Below, one piece after another: positions 1-5,906 of a DNA stretch of 8,974 nt. Every line of letters begins with the position of its first letter. Position 1 is the first letter of the stretch. Position numbers and translations under genes: made by a program. The notes beneath the pieces are model-generated. The model worked only from the letters and a program-made list of their open reading frames with translations. It ran no database searches and was not told the origin of the DNA. Source of the DNA: Hyphomicrobiales bacterium (GTDB lineage: Bacteria > Pseudomonadota > Alphaproteobacteria > Rhizobiales > Aestuariivirgaceae); the NCBI GenBank assembly GCA_025362535.1, contig JANYGE010000213.1, positions 1-8,974 on the forward strand. Direction: 5' to 3'.

Positions 1-179
1 TTAATGCCCATCAACTCGGCCTTCTTGCGCGCTGGTTCAAGTTCACCACCTTGACCCAAATCAGCCGTGAAGGTCACAACTTCAGCGCCATATTCGGTCT
101 GCAGCCATTTCAAAATGATCGAGGTATCAAGGCCGCCGGAATAGGCAAGAACGACTTTTTTGATTTTGGATTTGGACAT
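1..179 (-). CDS. argG: Argininosuccinate synthase, N-terminal part (cut by window edge)
   Basis: Argininosuccinate synthase joins citrulline and aspartate using ATP, the penultimate step of arginine synthesis in the cytoplasm. Only the first 59 codons are present; the rest lies to the left of base 1. The protein begins [20 protein letters not shown]. The AYSGGLDTS stretch at residues 12-20 is the PP-loop of the N-type ATP pyrophosphatase family, and the following [21 protein letters not shown] is typical of ArgG. The ATG at 179 is the natural start because the PP-loop sits about a dozen residues in, as in known ArgG proteins, and a GAGAG purine stretch lies roughly ten bases upstream. The gene follows the small membrane protein ending at 217 on the same strand with a gap of 37 bases, so the two may be co-transcribed. 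Identity is seen directly; the function is family knowledge. Confidence 0.95.
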   Translation of the reverse strand, partial: MSKSKIKKVVLAYSGGLDTSIILKWLQTEYGAEVVTFTADLGQGGELEPARKKAELMGI

Positions 180-216
180 GGCGCATAACTCTCGTGGGAT
201 TATGAGCAGCGACCTA

Positions 217-615
217 TCACGCCACAGCCTTATCCCGCAACCCCGCAAAACGCCCAGCGATCCCCCAATAAGTTAGGCCTGCAATTGCACCGATGCCGGC
301 ACATTCAACTATAATCTGCACTTCAAACCACAATCCAACCGGAAGACCTAAAGCCGCACCCACAGCGAGATAAAGAAGCACGGACCGCCAAGCCTTGCGT
401 TCAGCAAAGTAAATCAACACCAAGGCAGGTAGCAGTGTAATCAAAAAACTCCAAAACGCCATCACCGCCCAAACATAGAGAATGTCCAAAGGCCCGTGAT
501 TGGGTGTGGAGTACGCGCTCACTATCTGAAAAAACACCAAAGTGAGAAGACTGGCTGCAACGATGATGGAGGCGAAGTAGCCTATAATTTTGCGCCTCAA
601 CTCAAATCCCTTCAC
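217..615 (-). CDS. Small four-helix membrane protein, function unknown
   Basis: This is a 132-residue hydrophobic protein that I do not recognise. Four likely membrane helices are visible at about residues 11-34, 45-71, 77-97 and 99-120, with a basic N-terminus (ELRRK) that suggests a cytoplasmic N-end. The helices carry several small-residue patterns ([20 protein letters not shown]) that favour close packing, but no catalytic or transport motif is apparent. The start is uncertain: the longest frame begins with GTG at 615 with AAGG about nine bases upstream, whereas a TTG at 600 has the better spaced AAGGGA six bases before it and would remove five residues. It lies between the coiled-coil gene and argG on the same strand. 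The 5' end overlaps the short repeat that resembles the rlmN tail. No function is assigned. Confidence 0.7.
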   Translation of the reverse strand: MKGFELRRKIIGYFASIIVAASLLTLVFFQIVSAYSTPNHGPLDILYVWAVMAFWSFLITLLPALVLIYFAERKAWRSVLLYLAVGAALGLPVGLWFEVQIIVECAGIGAIAGLTYWGIAGRFAGLRDKAVA

Positions 616-637
616 TGGCTCGAACCTTCATGCTCTC
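612..637 (-). repeat. Short diverged repeat of the rlmN 3' end, copy B
   Basis: These 26 bases match the last part of rlmN (1057-1082) at 22 of 26 positions by my hand alignment, in the same orientation. The 12 bases AACCTTCATGCT are identical in both. On the minus strand they can be read as ESMKVRASE, the same peptide that ends RlmN ([11 protein letters not shown]), followed by GI and a TGA at 602-604. That frame opens at a GTG at 688 and would give a 28-residue peptide; I do not claim it as a gene. Weaker similarity (ATGG...GGCAG.TTG) extends further towards the rlmN AACGQL codons. The copy overlaps the start of the small membrane protein. Origin is unknown: a partial duplication or an old insertion boundary are both possible. 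Confidence 0.5.
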
Positions 638-674
638 AACCTGCCAATGGCCGTCACCATCTTTGGCTGGCGAT

Positions 675-791
675 TCAATGCGGTTCACTTGGCGACAATT
701 TCAGATGCTGCTCCACCCGCCGCAGGCGCTCTTCAAACTCATTGATCAACACGCCATGACCTATCGTTGAGGAGTGGTATTCCATCACAGC
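675..791 (-). pseudogene. C-terminal remnant of the coiled-coil gene, downstream of an in-frame TGA
   Basis: Directly after the TGA at 792-794 the same reading frame stays open for 38 codons to a TGA at 675-677. It reads AVMEYHSSTIGHGVLINE followed by FEERLRRVEQHLKLSPSEPH. The heptad-like FEERLRRVEQHL continues the coiled-coil character of the upstream 65 residues. From memory, related alphaproteobacterial small proteins run without interruption through a similar stretch (RAVMEYHSSxxGHG). A single C-to-T change of CGA (Arg) to TGA would explain the break. The remnant has no good ribosome-binding site of its own, so it is probably not translated unless the stop is read through or the ATG at 785 is used. 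A sequencing error is the main alternative. Confidence 0.6.
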
Positions 792-989
792 TCAATTCAA
801 GTGTGCTATCCGCACACTGAGGCGTTGTTCCACACTAATGAGATCAGAGGCCACATCAGCCCGAAGCGATTTCACTTCGGAGCGTACTTCGGCGACATCG
901 TTTTTGGTCGCCATCTCATTGCGCATATCACCCATCTCACCGCGCATTTCGCGCAGCAAATTCAAGACTAGATTTTCAGGTTCGCTCAT
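792..989 (-). CDS. Small coiled-coil protein, probably truncated by an in-frame stop
   Basis: This is a 65-residue charged protein beginning MSEPENLVLNLLREMRGEMG. Residues 6-60 are rich in Leu/Met/Val at heptad spacing with many Glu/Arg/Lys, which predicts a parallel coiled coil, as in short hypothetical proteins common in Hyphomicrobiales. I know of no defined role. The ATG at 989 is well supported: GAGG lies at 995-998, five bases upstream. The frame ends at TGA 792-794 in the middle of what looks like a continuous coiled coil, and the same frame carries on for another 38 codons. The unbroken product would have been about 104 residues. It sits downstream of rlmN with a 57-base gap and upstream of the membrane protein gene, all on one strand. 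Whether the short form is functional cannot be judged from sequence. Confidence 0.6.
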   Translation of the reverse strand: MSEPENLVLNLLREMRGEMGDMRNEMATKNDVAEVRSEVKSLRADVASDLISVEQRLSVRIAHLN

Positions 990-1046
990 AACAACCTCAG
1001 CATAATAGAAACACCCTGTATCGAAGAGAACAAAAAGTCAACGGAG

Positions 1047-2225
1047 CTAAACTCTCTCACTCGCCCTAACCTTCATGCTTTCACTTTTCAACTGCCCACA
1101 GGCGGCCATAATATCTCGCCCGCGTGGTGTTCTCACGGGACTTGCATATCCGGCATTGTTCAAAATCTCGGCAAAGGTTTCGATTACGTCCCACTCCGAA
1201 CACACATAGGCTGTGCCGGGCCAAGGGTTGAACGGAATTAAATTTACTTTTGCTGGAATCCCGCTCAACAGCTTCACCAAGCGCTTGGCATCGGCCACGG
1301 TGTCATTCACATCTTTGAGCATCACATATTCAAAAGTGATGCGCTTGGCGTTAGAAACCCCGGGATAATTGCGGCAAGCCTCAAGCAATTCAGCAATTGG
1401 AAATTTTTTATTGAGCGGCACCAGCTTGTTGCGAATTTCGTCGGTGGTGCCGTGCAGCGAGATGGCCAGAGCCGAGCCAATCTCCGTCCCTGCCCGCACA
1501 ATTTCCGGCACCACGCCTGAGGTGGATAAGGTAATCCGGCGTTTCGACAAAGAAAGCCCTTCACCGTCAGCGGCAATGTTGATGGCAGTTTTCACGTTGT
1601 CAAAATTATACAGAGGCTCACCCATGCCCATCAGAACCACATTGGTGATGTAGCGTCCTGAGGATGGCGGCTTGGGGTTGGCGGTCATATCATCGGGCCA
1701 ATCTTTAATCCGGTCCCGCGCCAGCATAATCTGGCCAACGATTTCTCCCGCCGTTAAATTGCGCACCAGCTTTTGCGTTCCAGTGTGGCAGAAAGTGCAC
1801 GTTAAGGTGCAACCCACTTGGCTGGAGATACATAAAGTGCCGCGATCTTCTTCCGGAATATAAACCGTTTCCACTTCATGGCGTGCGCCCTTCTCATCTG
1901 GGGCTAGGCGCAGCAACCATTTGCGGGTGCCGTCTGATGAGATTTGTTCGGTCACCACTTCGGGGCGGCCGATCACAAATACGTCTTCCAGTTTGGCGCG
2001 AAGCTCTTTCGAAACATCGGTCATATCCGCAAAGTCAAAAACCCCGCGCTGATAGATCCAGTGCCAGAGCTGGCGCATGCGCATCTTGCGCTGCTTTTCA
2101 GGAACACCCACGCGCTCTAAAATGGCTGCAAGGTCTTCCCGCGAGAGCCCCATCAAAGTGGTGCGCGTGTCATTGGGAATATAGCTGGCGGCCAGCGGAA
2201 TAGCGGTTTGTAAAAGCGTTGTCAT
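1047..2225 (-). CDS. rlmN: 23S rRNA (adenine2503-C2)-methyltransferase / tRNA A37 C2-methyltransferase RlmN
   Basis: RlmN is a radical-SAM enzyme that methylates C2 of A2503 in 23S rRNA, and of A37 in some tRNAs, using a methylated cysteine as carrier. The 392-residue protein has the full set of landmarks. An N-terminal accessory domain includes [12 protein letters not shown] (about residues 50-61). The radical-SAM cluster motif GCTLTCTFC supplies C139, C143 and C146. The two catalytic cysteines correspond to C132 (LCISSQ) and C376 (MAACGQL), with the expected seven-residue spacing between C132 and C139. The SAM-binding motif [10 protein letters not shown] is at 199-208. The ATG at 2225 is preceded by AAGG at 2233-2236, which overlaps the TAA of the upstream gene, so translation is probably coupled. 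The tail [11 protein letters not shown] after AACGQLK is repeated in part near 612-637. It is last in an ialB-like/DUF2233/rlmN run. Confidence 0.97.
   Translation of the reverse strand: MTTLLQTAIPLAASYIPNDTRTTLMGLSREDLAAILERVGVPEKQRKMRMRQLWHWIYQRGVFDFADMTDVSKELRAKLEDVFVIGRPEVVTEQISSDGTRKWLLRLAPDEKGARHEVETVYIPEEDRGTLCISSQVGCTLTCTFCHTGTQKLVRNLTAGEIVGQIMLARDRIKDWPDDMTANPKPPSSGRYITNVVLMGMGEPLYNFDNVKTAINIAADGEGLSLSKRRITLSTSGVVPEIVRAGTEIGSALAISLHGTTDEIRNKLVPLNKKFPIAELLEACRNYPGVSNAKRITFEYVMLKDVNDTVADAKRLVKLLSGIPAKVNLIPFNPWPGTAYVCSEWDVIETFAEILNNAGYASPVRTPRGRDIMAACGQLKSESMKVRASERV
1057..1082 (-). repeat. Short diverged repeat, copy A (within the rlmN 3' end)
   Basis: This segment encodes ESMKVRASE at the extreme C-terminus of RlmN and matches 612-637 at 22 of 26 bases. 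The two copies are in direct orientation, about 445 bases apart, and enclose the coiled-coil gene. The mismatches change the encoded peptide little, which suggests that the shared sequence was once coding in both places. Confidence 0.5.
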
Positions 2226-2234
2226 GGCGCTGCC

Positions 2235-2972
2235 TTAGCGCAATTCGTAGGTGCCCACAATCGGCCCGATGGGCAAAAATCCATCTTGCCGCCCCAACTC
2301 GGAGCTGAACAGAGCCGAGATCGAACCATCCAAAAACAAGGCATTGTCGCAAGCAAACTCATCTTGGAACAGCGCTGCAAACTCATAAAACGTCACAGGA
2401 CTATTGGAAATCACAAACACCAGCGTGTGATCATCCACCATGCCCACGCCATTGCGAATTTTGCGTGAGGTGCCTGATTGTGAAATCTTCGGATGAATTT
2501 CCCCTTTAATCACCAGCATCGGCCCGCTTTGTGAGGCCAGATCGGGCTTAATGCCAGACTTGGCAAAAGCCTCGGTTTCCATCACGCCCGCTTTATCACC
2601 CTTCACATAAAACACTCCATTTGGCTTCATGTGAAAATTGCCAGCGCCATTGCGGCGGTTTAGTTTTTTCAGCTGTTTGCCATTTTCCACATAATAGCCA
2701 ATCGCCTTCAAATTCTGATCAAACATGCCTGCGTTCATGGCGAAGGTGAGGGCTTTATTTTCGCTCGCAAGGTCATCACTCAAATTCGAAAAATTGCCGT
2801 AAGGTCGGCCTTCAGAATTGGCATTATAAAGCGCCAGCTTCTGTTTTTGTACATCAACTGTGCAGGCCGTATAGGAGTTCCCCTCGGCAAACAGATTGCG
2901 GCATTCAGCTTGCGCAGGTGCAATAAAAGCCAGCACGTAAAGCAAAACGGCAAGGGATAAGCGGAAAATCAT
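2235..2972 (-). CDS. Secreted phosphodiester glycosidase domain protein (DUF2233/NAGPA-like)
   Basis: The protein belongs to the family that includes the catalytic domain of the mammalian 'uncovering enzyme' (N-acetylglucosamine-1-phosphodiester alpha-N-acetylglucosaminidase). The bacterial members are mostly uncharacterised. From the ATG at 2972 it has 245 residues with a clear signal peptide (MIFRLSLAVLLYVLAFIAPA, cleavage after AQA near residue 22), so it should act in the periplasm. Family landmarks are TFAMNAGMF at about 76-84, KPNGVFYV near 117-124, SQSGPMLVIKG near 147-157, RNGVGMVD near 173-180 and the C-terminal NALFLDGSISALF. An upstream TTG at 2999 is in frame but would overlap ialB and put charged and polar residues ahead of the signal peptide, so I prefer 2972, seven bases after the ialB stop. 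Translation is probably coupled to both neighbours. The substrate is unknown. Confidence 0.85.
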   Translation of the reverse strand: MIFRLSLAVLLYVLAFIAPAQAECRNLFAEGNSYTACTVDVQKQKLALYNANSEGRPYGNFSNLSDDLASENKALTFAMNAGMFDQNLKAIGYYVENGKQLKKLNRRNGAGNFHMKPNGVFYVKGDKAGVMETEAFAKSGIKPDLASQSGPMLVIKGEIHPKISQSGTSRKIRNGVGMVDDHTLVFVISNSPVTFYEFAALFQDEFACDNALFLDGSISALFSSELGRQDGFLPIGPIVGTYELR

Positions 2973-2979
2973 ATTAATA

Positions 2980-3501
2980 TTATTTGCAGGCGCTATCAAT
3001 CTTGTCCAGAGCCTTGGAAACGCCTGCCAATGAATAGGTATCGGTGGTTTCGGTGCCTTTCCAGCTGGTCCCCGTCACTGAAAGGGAGCCGCCGGTTTTC
3101 ATCGCCTTCACGATTTCCGCTTCGGTTTCGGGAGCGGCGGCCCAGGCCACATCGCCATTGGTGTAGAGTTCGAATGACGCTTCATCGACCTTGACAGTGA
3201 CTGTCGATGATTCCTTGAAGGGATAGCCGATAATCGTTGAAATTTGGCCGTGAATCTTGCGGCCAGGAAAATGCGTGACGAGAAAGTAAATCGGATCACG
3301 TTTCACTTTTTTTGCAGCGTCAGATTTTTTAGGTACCGAATAAATATAGCACACTGGGGCACCTGCTGATTGGTAGGTAAAACTTTCCCAATCCTCAAAT
3401 GTGCCAAGCGAGACGGGATCATCAGCCAAAGCGGCAGAGCTTGCGCCAGCCAGTGCAGCGGCGGCCAAGAATCCCAATGCCCATGATCTATTCCCATCCA
3501 T
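2980..3501 (-). CDS. Invasion-associated locus B (IalB) family periplasmic protein
   Basis: IalB-family proteins are small exported proteins of alphaproteobacteria, named after a Bartonella factor linked to red-cell invasion. In free-living members the role is unknown. The 173-residue product from the ATG at 3501 carries a signal peptide (MDGNRSWALGFLAAAALAGA, cleavage after ALA near residue 26). The family pattern follows: DWESFTYQSAGAPVCYIYSV, then DPIYFLVTHFPGRKIHGQIS, IIGYPFKESSTVTVKVD, FELYTNGDVAWA and TDTYSLAGVSKALDKI. Two cysteines remain after cleavage (C51 and C172) and could form a disulfide. A TTG seven codons upstream (3522) is possible, but AAAGG at 3510-3514 sits eight bases before the ATG and decides for 3501. 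It is the first gene of a three-gene run ending in rlmN. Nothing in the sequence implies virulence. Confidence 0.88.
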   Translation of the reverse strand: MDGNRSWALGFLAAAALAGASSAALADDPVSLGTFEDWESFTYQSAGAPVCYIYSVPKKSDAAKKVKRDPIYFLVTHFPGRKIHGQISTIIGYPFKESSTVTVKVDEASFELYTNGDVAWAAAPETEAEIVKAMKTGGSLSVTGTSWKGTETTDTYSLAGVSKALDKIDSACK

Positions 3502-3594
3502 GCCGTTAACCTTTAACTGCAAATTCTTAACAACTTGCGAAAACCGCGAACCTAGCTAGACCGTAAAAAATAGGCCCAAATACGGCAGGATCAT
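3502..3594. promoter_or_regulatory. Divergent intergenic region between the ialB-like gene and the SDR gene
   Basis: The two genes start away from each other across 93 bases, so both promoters should lie here or overlap the gene starts. The ialB-side ribosome site is AAAGG at 3510-3514 (minus strand). The SDR-side site is AGGA at 3587-3590, only four bases before the ATG. Three TTAA words occur near the ialB start, but not at the spacing of a known operator. I could not find a convincing -35/-10 pair for either direction. Confidence 0.4.
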
Positions 3595-4428
3595 ATGACA
3601 CAAAAAACCATACTTGTTACGGGCTGCTCTTCCGGCATTGGCTATGCCTTTGCCAAAGGTTTAAAGGCCCGCAATTACCGGGTTCTGGCCACCGTGCGCA
3701 CAATGGATGATGCCAAGCGTCTGGAGGCCGAGGGCCTTGAGGTTTTGATTCTGGACTATGCCCACAGTGCCTCCGTCAAAGCCTGTGCTGCCGAAGTTGA
3801 CAAGCGCTTGGGTGGCAAGCTTTTCGCACTGGTCAATAATGGCGCTTATGGCCAGCCCGGAGCGGTGGAAGATTTATCGCGCCAAGTGCTGGAGGATGAG
3901 TTCGCCGCCAATTTCTTCGGGTGGCATGAACTTACTTGCCTTTGCCTGCCTCTGCTCAGAGCCAATGGTGAAGGCCGTATTATCAATATTTCATCGGTCT
4001 TGGGTCTGGTCGCTATGAAGTGGCGTGGAGCTTACACGGCTTCCAAATTCGCACTCGAAGCTTTGACGGATGCGTTGCGCCTGGAGTTGCGTGGCTCTGG
4101 CATTCAAGTTGCAACTATTGAGCCTGGCCCCATCACCAGTAGATTTGTTGAAACCGCGCTGAAGAATTTTGAGCGCAACATCAATATGGAAAAATCGCAT
4201 TACCAAGCGGCTTATGAAAAACAACGTGCAAAGCTCGGCAGAGGCGGTTCGAACCGCTTCAAATTGCCGCCGGAAGCAGTGCTTGAAAAGCTCATCCATG
4301 CGCTTGAATCAAAGCGCCCGAGCGCCCATTACTACGTCACCACGCCAACCTATGTCATGGCTATCGCGCGCCGCTTTTTGCCACAAGGCTTAATGGACCG
4401 CTTTGTGAACAGGATGTCTGACCAATGA
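3595..4428 (+). CDS. SDR-family NAD(P)-dependent oxidoreductase
   Basis: A classical short-chain dehydrogenase/reductase of 277 residues. The cofactor motif TGCSSGIG is at residues 9-16, and the basic R35 after strand 2 (VLATVR) suggests NADP(H) preference. A Rossmann acidic site LDY is at 53-55. The catalytic set is S134 (NISSVLG), Y147 and K151 (YTASK), followed by PGPI at 177-180. The structural NNAG motif appears as NNGAYG at 81-86, with Gly and Ala swapped. The C-terminal third (about 190-277), including a tail that may lie at the membrane (VMAIARRFLP), is longer than in minimal SDRs and resembles the hydroxysteroid/retinol-dehydrogenase-like group. The substrate cannot be read from sequence. 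The stop overlaps the start of the next gene by ATGA, so the two are translationally coupled. AGGA lies four bases before the ATG. Confidence 0.92.
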   Translation: MTQKTILVTGCSSGIGYAFAKGLKARNYRVLATVRTMDDAKRLEAEGLEVLILDYAHSASVKACAAEVDKRLGGKLFALVNNGAYGQPGAVEDLSRQVLEDEFAANFFGWHELTCLCLPLLRANGEGRIINISSVLGLVAMKWRGAYTASKFALEALTDALRLELRGSGIQVATIEPGPITSRFVETALKNFERNINMEKSHYQAAYEKQRAKLGRGGSNRFKLPPEAVLEKLIHALESKRPSAHYYVTTPTYVMAIARRFLPQGLMDRFVNRMSDQ

Positions 4429-4613
4429 ATATTTTTGCCTATTTAGTCCCTATCGCTCTTGCCGCCGTCTTTGTCGTTTTACTTTTAGGCATCTGGAACA
4501 TGATGCGTGGAGGCTCGGCCAATAAGTCGCAAACCTTCATGCGCTGGCGTGTCGGGTTACAATTTGTAGCGATCATTATTCTGGTGGGAGCGCTCTGGTT
4601 CTCACGCCATTAG
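4425..4613 (+). CDS. HIG1-domain-like twin-transmembrane protein
   Basis: This 62-residue protein has two membrane helices (about residues 5-26 and 43-60) joined by a short loop with GGSANKSQ and the basic RWRVGLQF motif at 40-47. This is the layout of the short HIG1 (hypoxia-induced gene) family. Mitochondrial members associate with respiratory supercomplexes and cytochrome oxidase, and alphaproteobacterial versions are usually annotated just as twin-transmembrane proteins. An inner-membrane location is expected and a respiratory role is inference only. The ATG overlaps the SDR stop codon (ATGA at 4425-4428), so it is translated from the same message. From memory, in many relatives this gene sits beside a cobalamin adenosyltransferase; that neighbour is absent here. 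Confidence 0.85.
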   Translation: MNIFAYLVPIALAAVFVVLLLGIWNMMRGGSANKSQTFMRWRVGLQFVAIIILVGALWFSRH

Positions 4614-4636
4614 ACCTATTTCTCTAAACCAATCGT

Positions 4637-4640
4637 GGAG
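4637..4640 (+). promoter_or_regulatory. Ribosome-binding site GGAG that sets the start of the next gene
   Basis: GGAG ends six bases before the ATG at 4647. The longer in-frame GTG start at 4635 would place this site inside the coding sequence, so the ATG is preferred. Confidence 0.65.
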
Positions 4641-4646
4641 TTCTTG

Positions 4647-4973
4647 ATGCCAAAACCCAGAGTGAAAGATCTTGCGGCTTATCGCCAACCAATGGTGACG
4701 TCATTGGGCCTCATCATGGGTTTTCTGTTGAATTTCCTGGCTGGCTGGGCTGTTCATGACAATCAGGTTTCAGAAATCAAAAGCATTGCAGATGTTGTGG
4801 TTGCGGCCACACTTCTGCCAAGCCTCGTTCTGATGCTGTTCGTGCTCTACCGCATTCTTGATATCAGTCATCCTCAAGAAAACTTAGAAGAAGTCTATAT
4901 TAGAACCCTACGCCTCTACATGACCGCGATTATCCTAGCTTTCTGCGGTGTTGGCGTTGCGTTGTTTTTCTAG
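4647..4973 (+). CDS. Small three-helix membrane protein, function unknown
   Basis: This is a 108-residue protein with a basic N-terminus (MPKPRVKDLAAYRQP) and three likely membrane helices at about residues 17-36, 48-70 and 90-108. A charged loop, DISHPQENLEEVYIRTLR, lies between helices 2 and 3. I do not recognise the family and see no metal- or cofactor-binding motif. The ATG at 4647 was chosen over a GTG four codons earlier because GGAG lies six bases before it. It follows the HIG1-like gene by 33 bases on the same strand with no visible terminator between them, so it probably belongs to the same transcript as the SDR. It ends 15 bases before the convergent epimerase gene. That gap is too short for a clear hairpin terminator and I see none. 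Confidence 0.75.
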   Translation: MPKPRVKDLAAYRQPMVTSLGLIMGFLLNFLAGWAVHDNQVSEIKSIADVVVAATLLPSLVLMLFVLYRILDISHPQENLEEVYIRTLRLYMTAIILAFCGVGVALFF

Positions 4974-4988
4974 CCGTTTTTGCAGTCC

Positions 4989-5906
4989 TTAAGAAAAGCG
5001 CCACTCGATCACATTGCGATAAGTTTCGTTTGGACGCAGCACCGCTGATGGAAAATTTAGATGATTGGGCGCATCAGGATAGTTCTGTGGTTCAATGGCA
5101 ATGGCTTGTGAAGGCTGCAATGTGCCAGACTTTGCTGGCACCGTGGCATTCCAGTTAATCGCTGTGTACATTTGGATCGCACATTCCGTAGTCCACACTT
5201 CCATGCTGCGGCCCGATGCAGGATCGCGCAATGTAAGCCCATGTTTCATTTCACCGCGTGGCCCATCCAAACAGAAACAGGTGTCATAACCCTCGGCGAT
5301 TTTGCGCAAGCTTCTAAAATCAAACTTCGAACCTTCAACTTTTCGAATTTCACCAAGTGGCAACAGCGCTTCGGTAAGTGGCAGATAAGACGCTGCGTTA
5401 ATTTGCAAATCTTGTTCCAACACCGAACCTTTGCCTGCCATATTCCAATACGCATGATTGGTGAGATTGATTACTGTGGGCTTTGTCGTTTTCGCTTCAA
5501 TTTCAAGCGACAGCACATTATCCTTCAATTTATAAATCACTGTTGCATCCAATGAGCCAGGAAAGCCTTGATCCCTATCTGGCGAATTTAAGGTGAACCA
5601 GATTGAATAATCATCAGCTTCAACCGCCCATTCTTTAATGGCAAAATTTTCTGGGCCGCCATGCAGTTGAAAATCTTTTACATTAGGAGCAACTTTTACC
5701 AAAGCCCCATCAAGCATAAATTGCGCCTTGGAAATGCGGCCCGCATAGCGTCCACACACAGCCCCGGCATAAGCATCAGCCGTTGCCAAATCGAAATCAA
5801 ACTTATTGCCCGCCACCACATCCACACCATCATAAGTGAGCGCCATCAGGCGTGCACCGATAGGTGAAAAAATGGCGTGAAAGCGCCCACTGCGAAGTTC
5901 TAACAT
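4989..5906 (-). CDS. Aldose 1-epimerase (mutarotase), GalM family
   Basis: Aldose 1-epimerases interconvert the alpha and beta anomers of free sugars in the cytoplasm. Counting from the ATG at 5906 the protein has 305 residues, close to the family norm. Characteristic pieces in order are GRYAGRIS (about 52-59), LHGGPENF (81-88, with the conserved His at 82), INLTNHAYWN (147-156, with the general-acid His at 151), the substrate Asp in GYDTCFCL (D208) and the general-base Glu in IAIEPQNYPDAPNH (E272). The frame could also begin at a TTG one codon earlier (5909), but the ATG overlaps the dehydratase stop as TGATG, a classic coupled start. Gene order and coupling imply a pentose or hexose that feeds the sugar-acid dehydratase. 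I leave the symbol blank because the substrate may be xylose or arabinose rather than galactose. Confidence 0.93.
   Translation of the reverse strand: MLELRSGRFHAIFSPIGARLMALTYDGVDVVAGNKFDFDLATADAYAGAVCGRYAGRISKAQFMLDGALVKVAPNVKDFQLHGGPENFAIKEWAVEADDYSIWFTLNSPDRDQGFPGSLDATVIYKLKDNVLSLEIEAKTTKPTVINLTNHAYWNMAGKGSVLEQDLQINAASYLPLTEALLPLGEIRKVEGSKFDFRSLRKIAEGYDTCFCLDGPRGEMKHGLTLRDPASGRSMEVWTTECAIQMYTAINWNATVPAKSGTLQPSQAIAIEPQNYPDAPNHLNFPSAVLRPNETYRNVIEWRFS

Noticed and set aside
602..688. Possible 28-residue minus-strand peptide ending [11 protein letters not shown]
   Set aside because: GTG start without a good ribosome site, overlap with neighbours on both sides, and its interest comes only from resembling the rlmN tail; treated as a repeat instead.
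496..759. Open frame of 87 codons on the plus strand
   Set aside because: It runs antisense through the membrane protein start and the coiled-coil remnant, its residue content is unlike a real protein, and it has no ribosome site.
1668..1720. Apparent insertion before GMGEPL in RlmN ([17 protein letters not shown])
   Set aside because: A variable linker here is, as I recall, common in alphaproteobacterial RlmN; the catalytic motifs are intact.
3506..3530. Three TTAA words suggesting a CtrA site (TTAA-N7-TTAA)
   Set aside because: The spacings are 3 and 10 bases, not 7.
4974..4988. Possible bidirectional terminator between the convergent genes
   Set aside because: Only 15 bases with a short T-run and no stem that I can pair.
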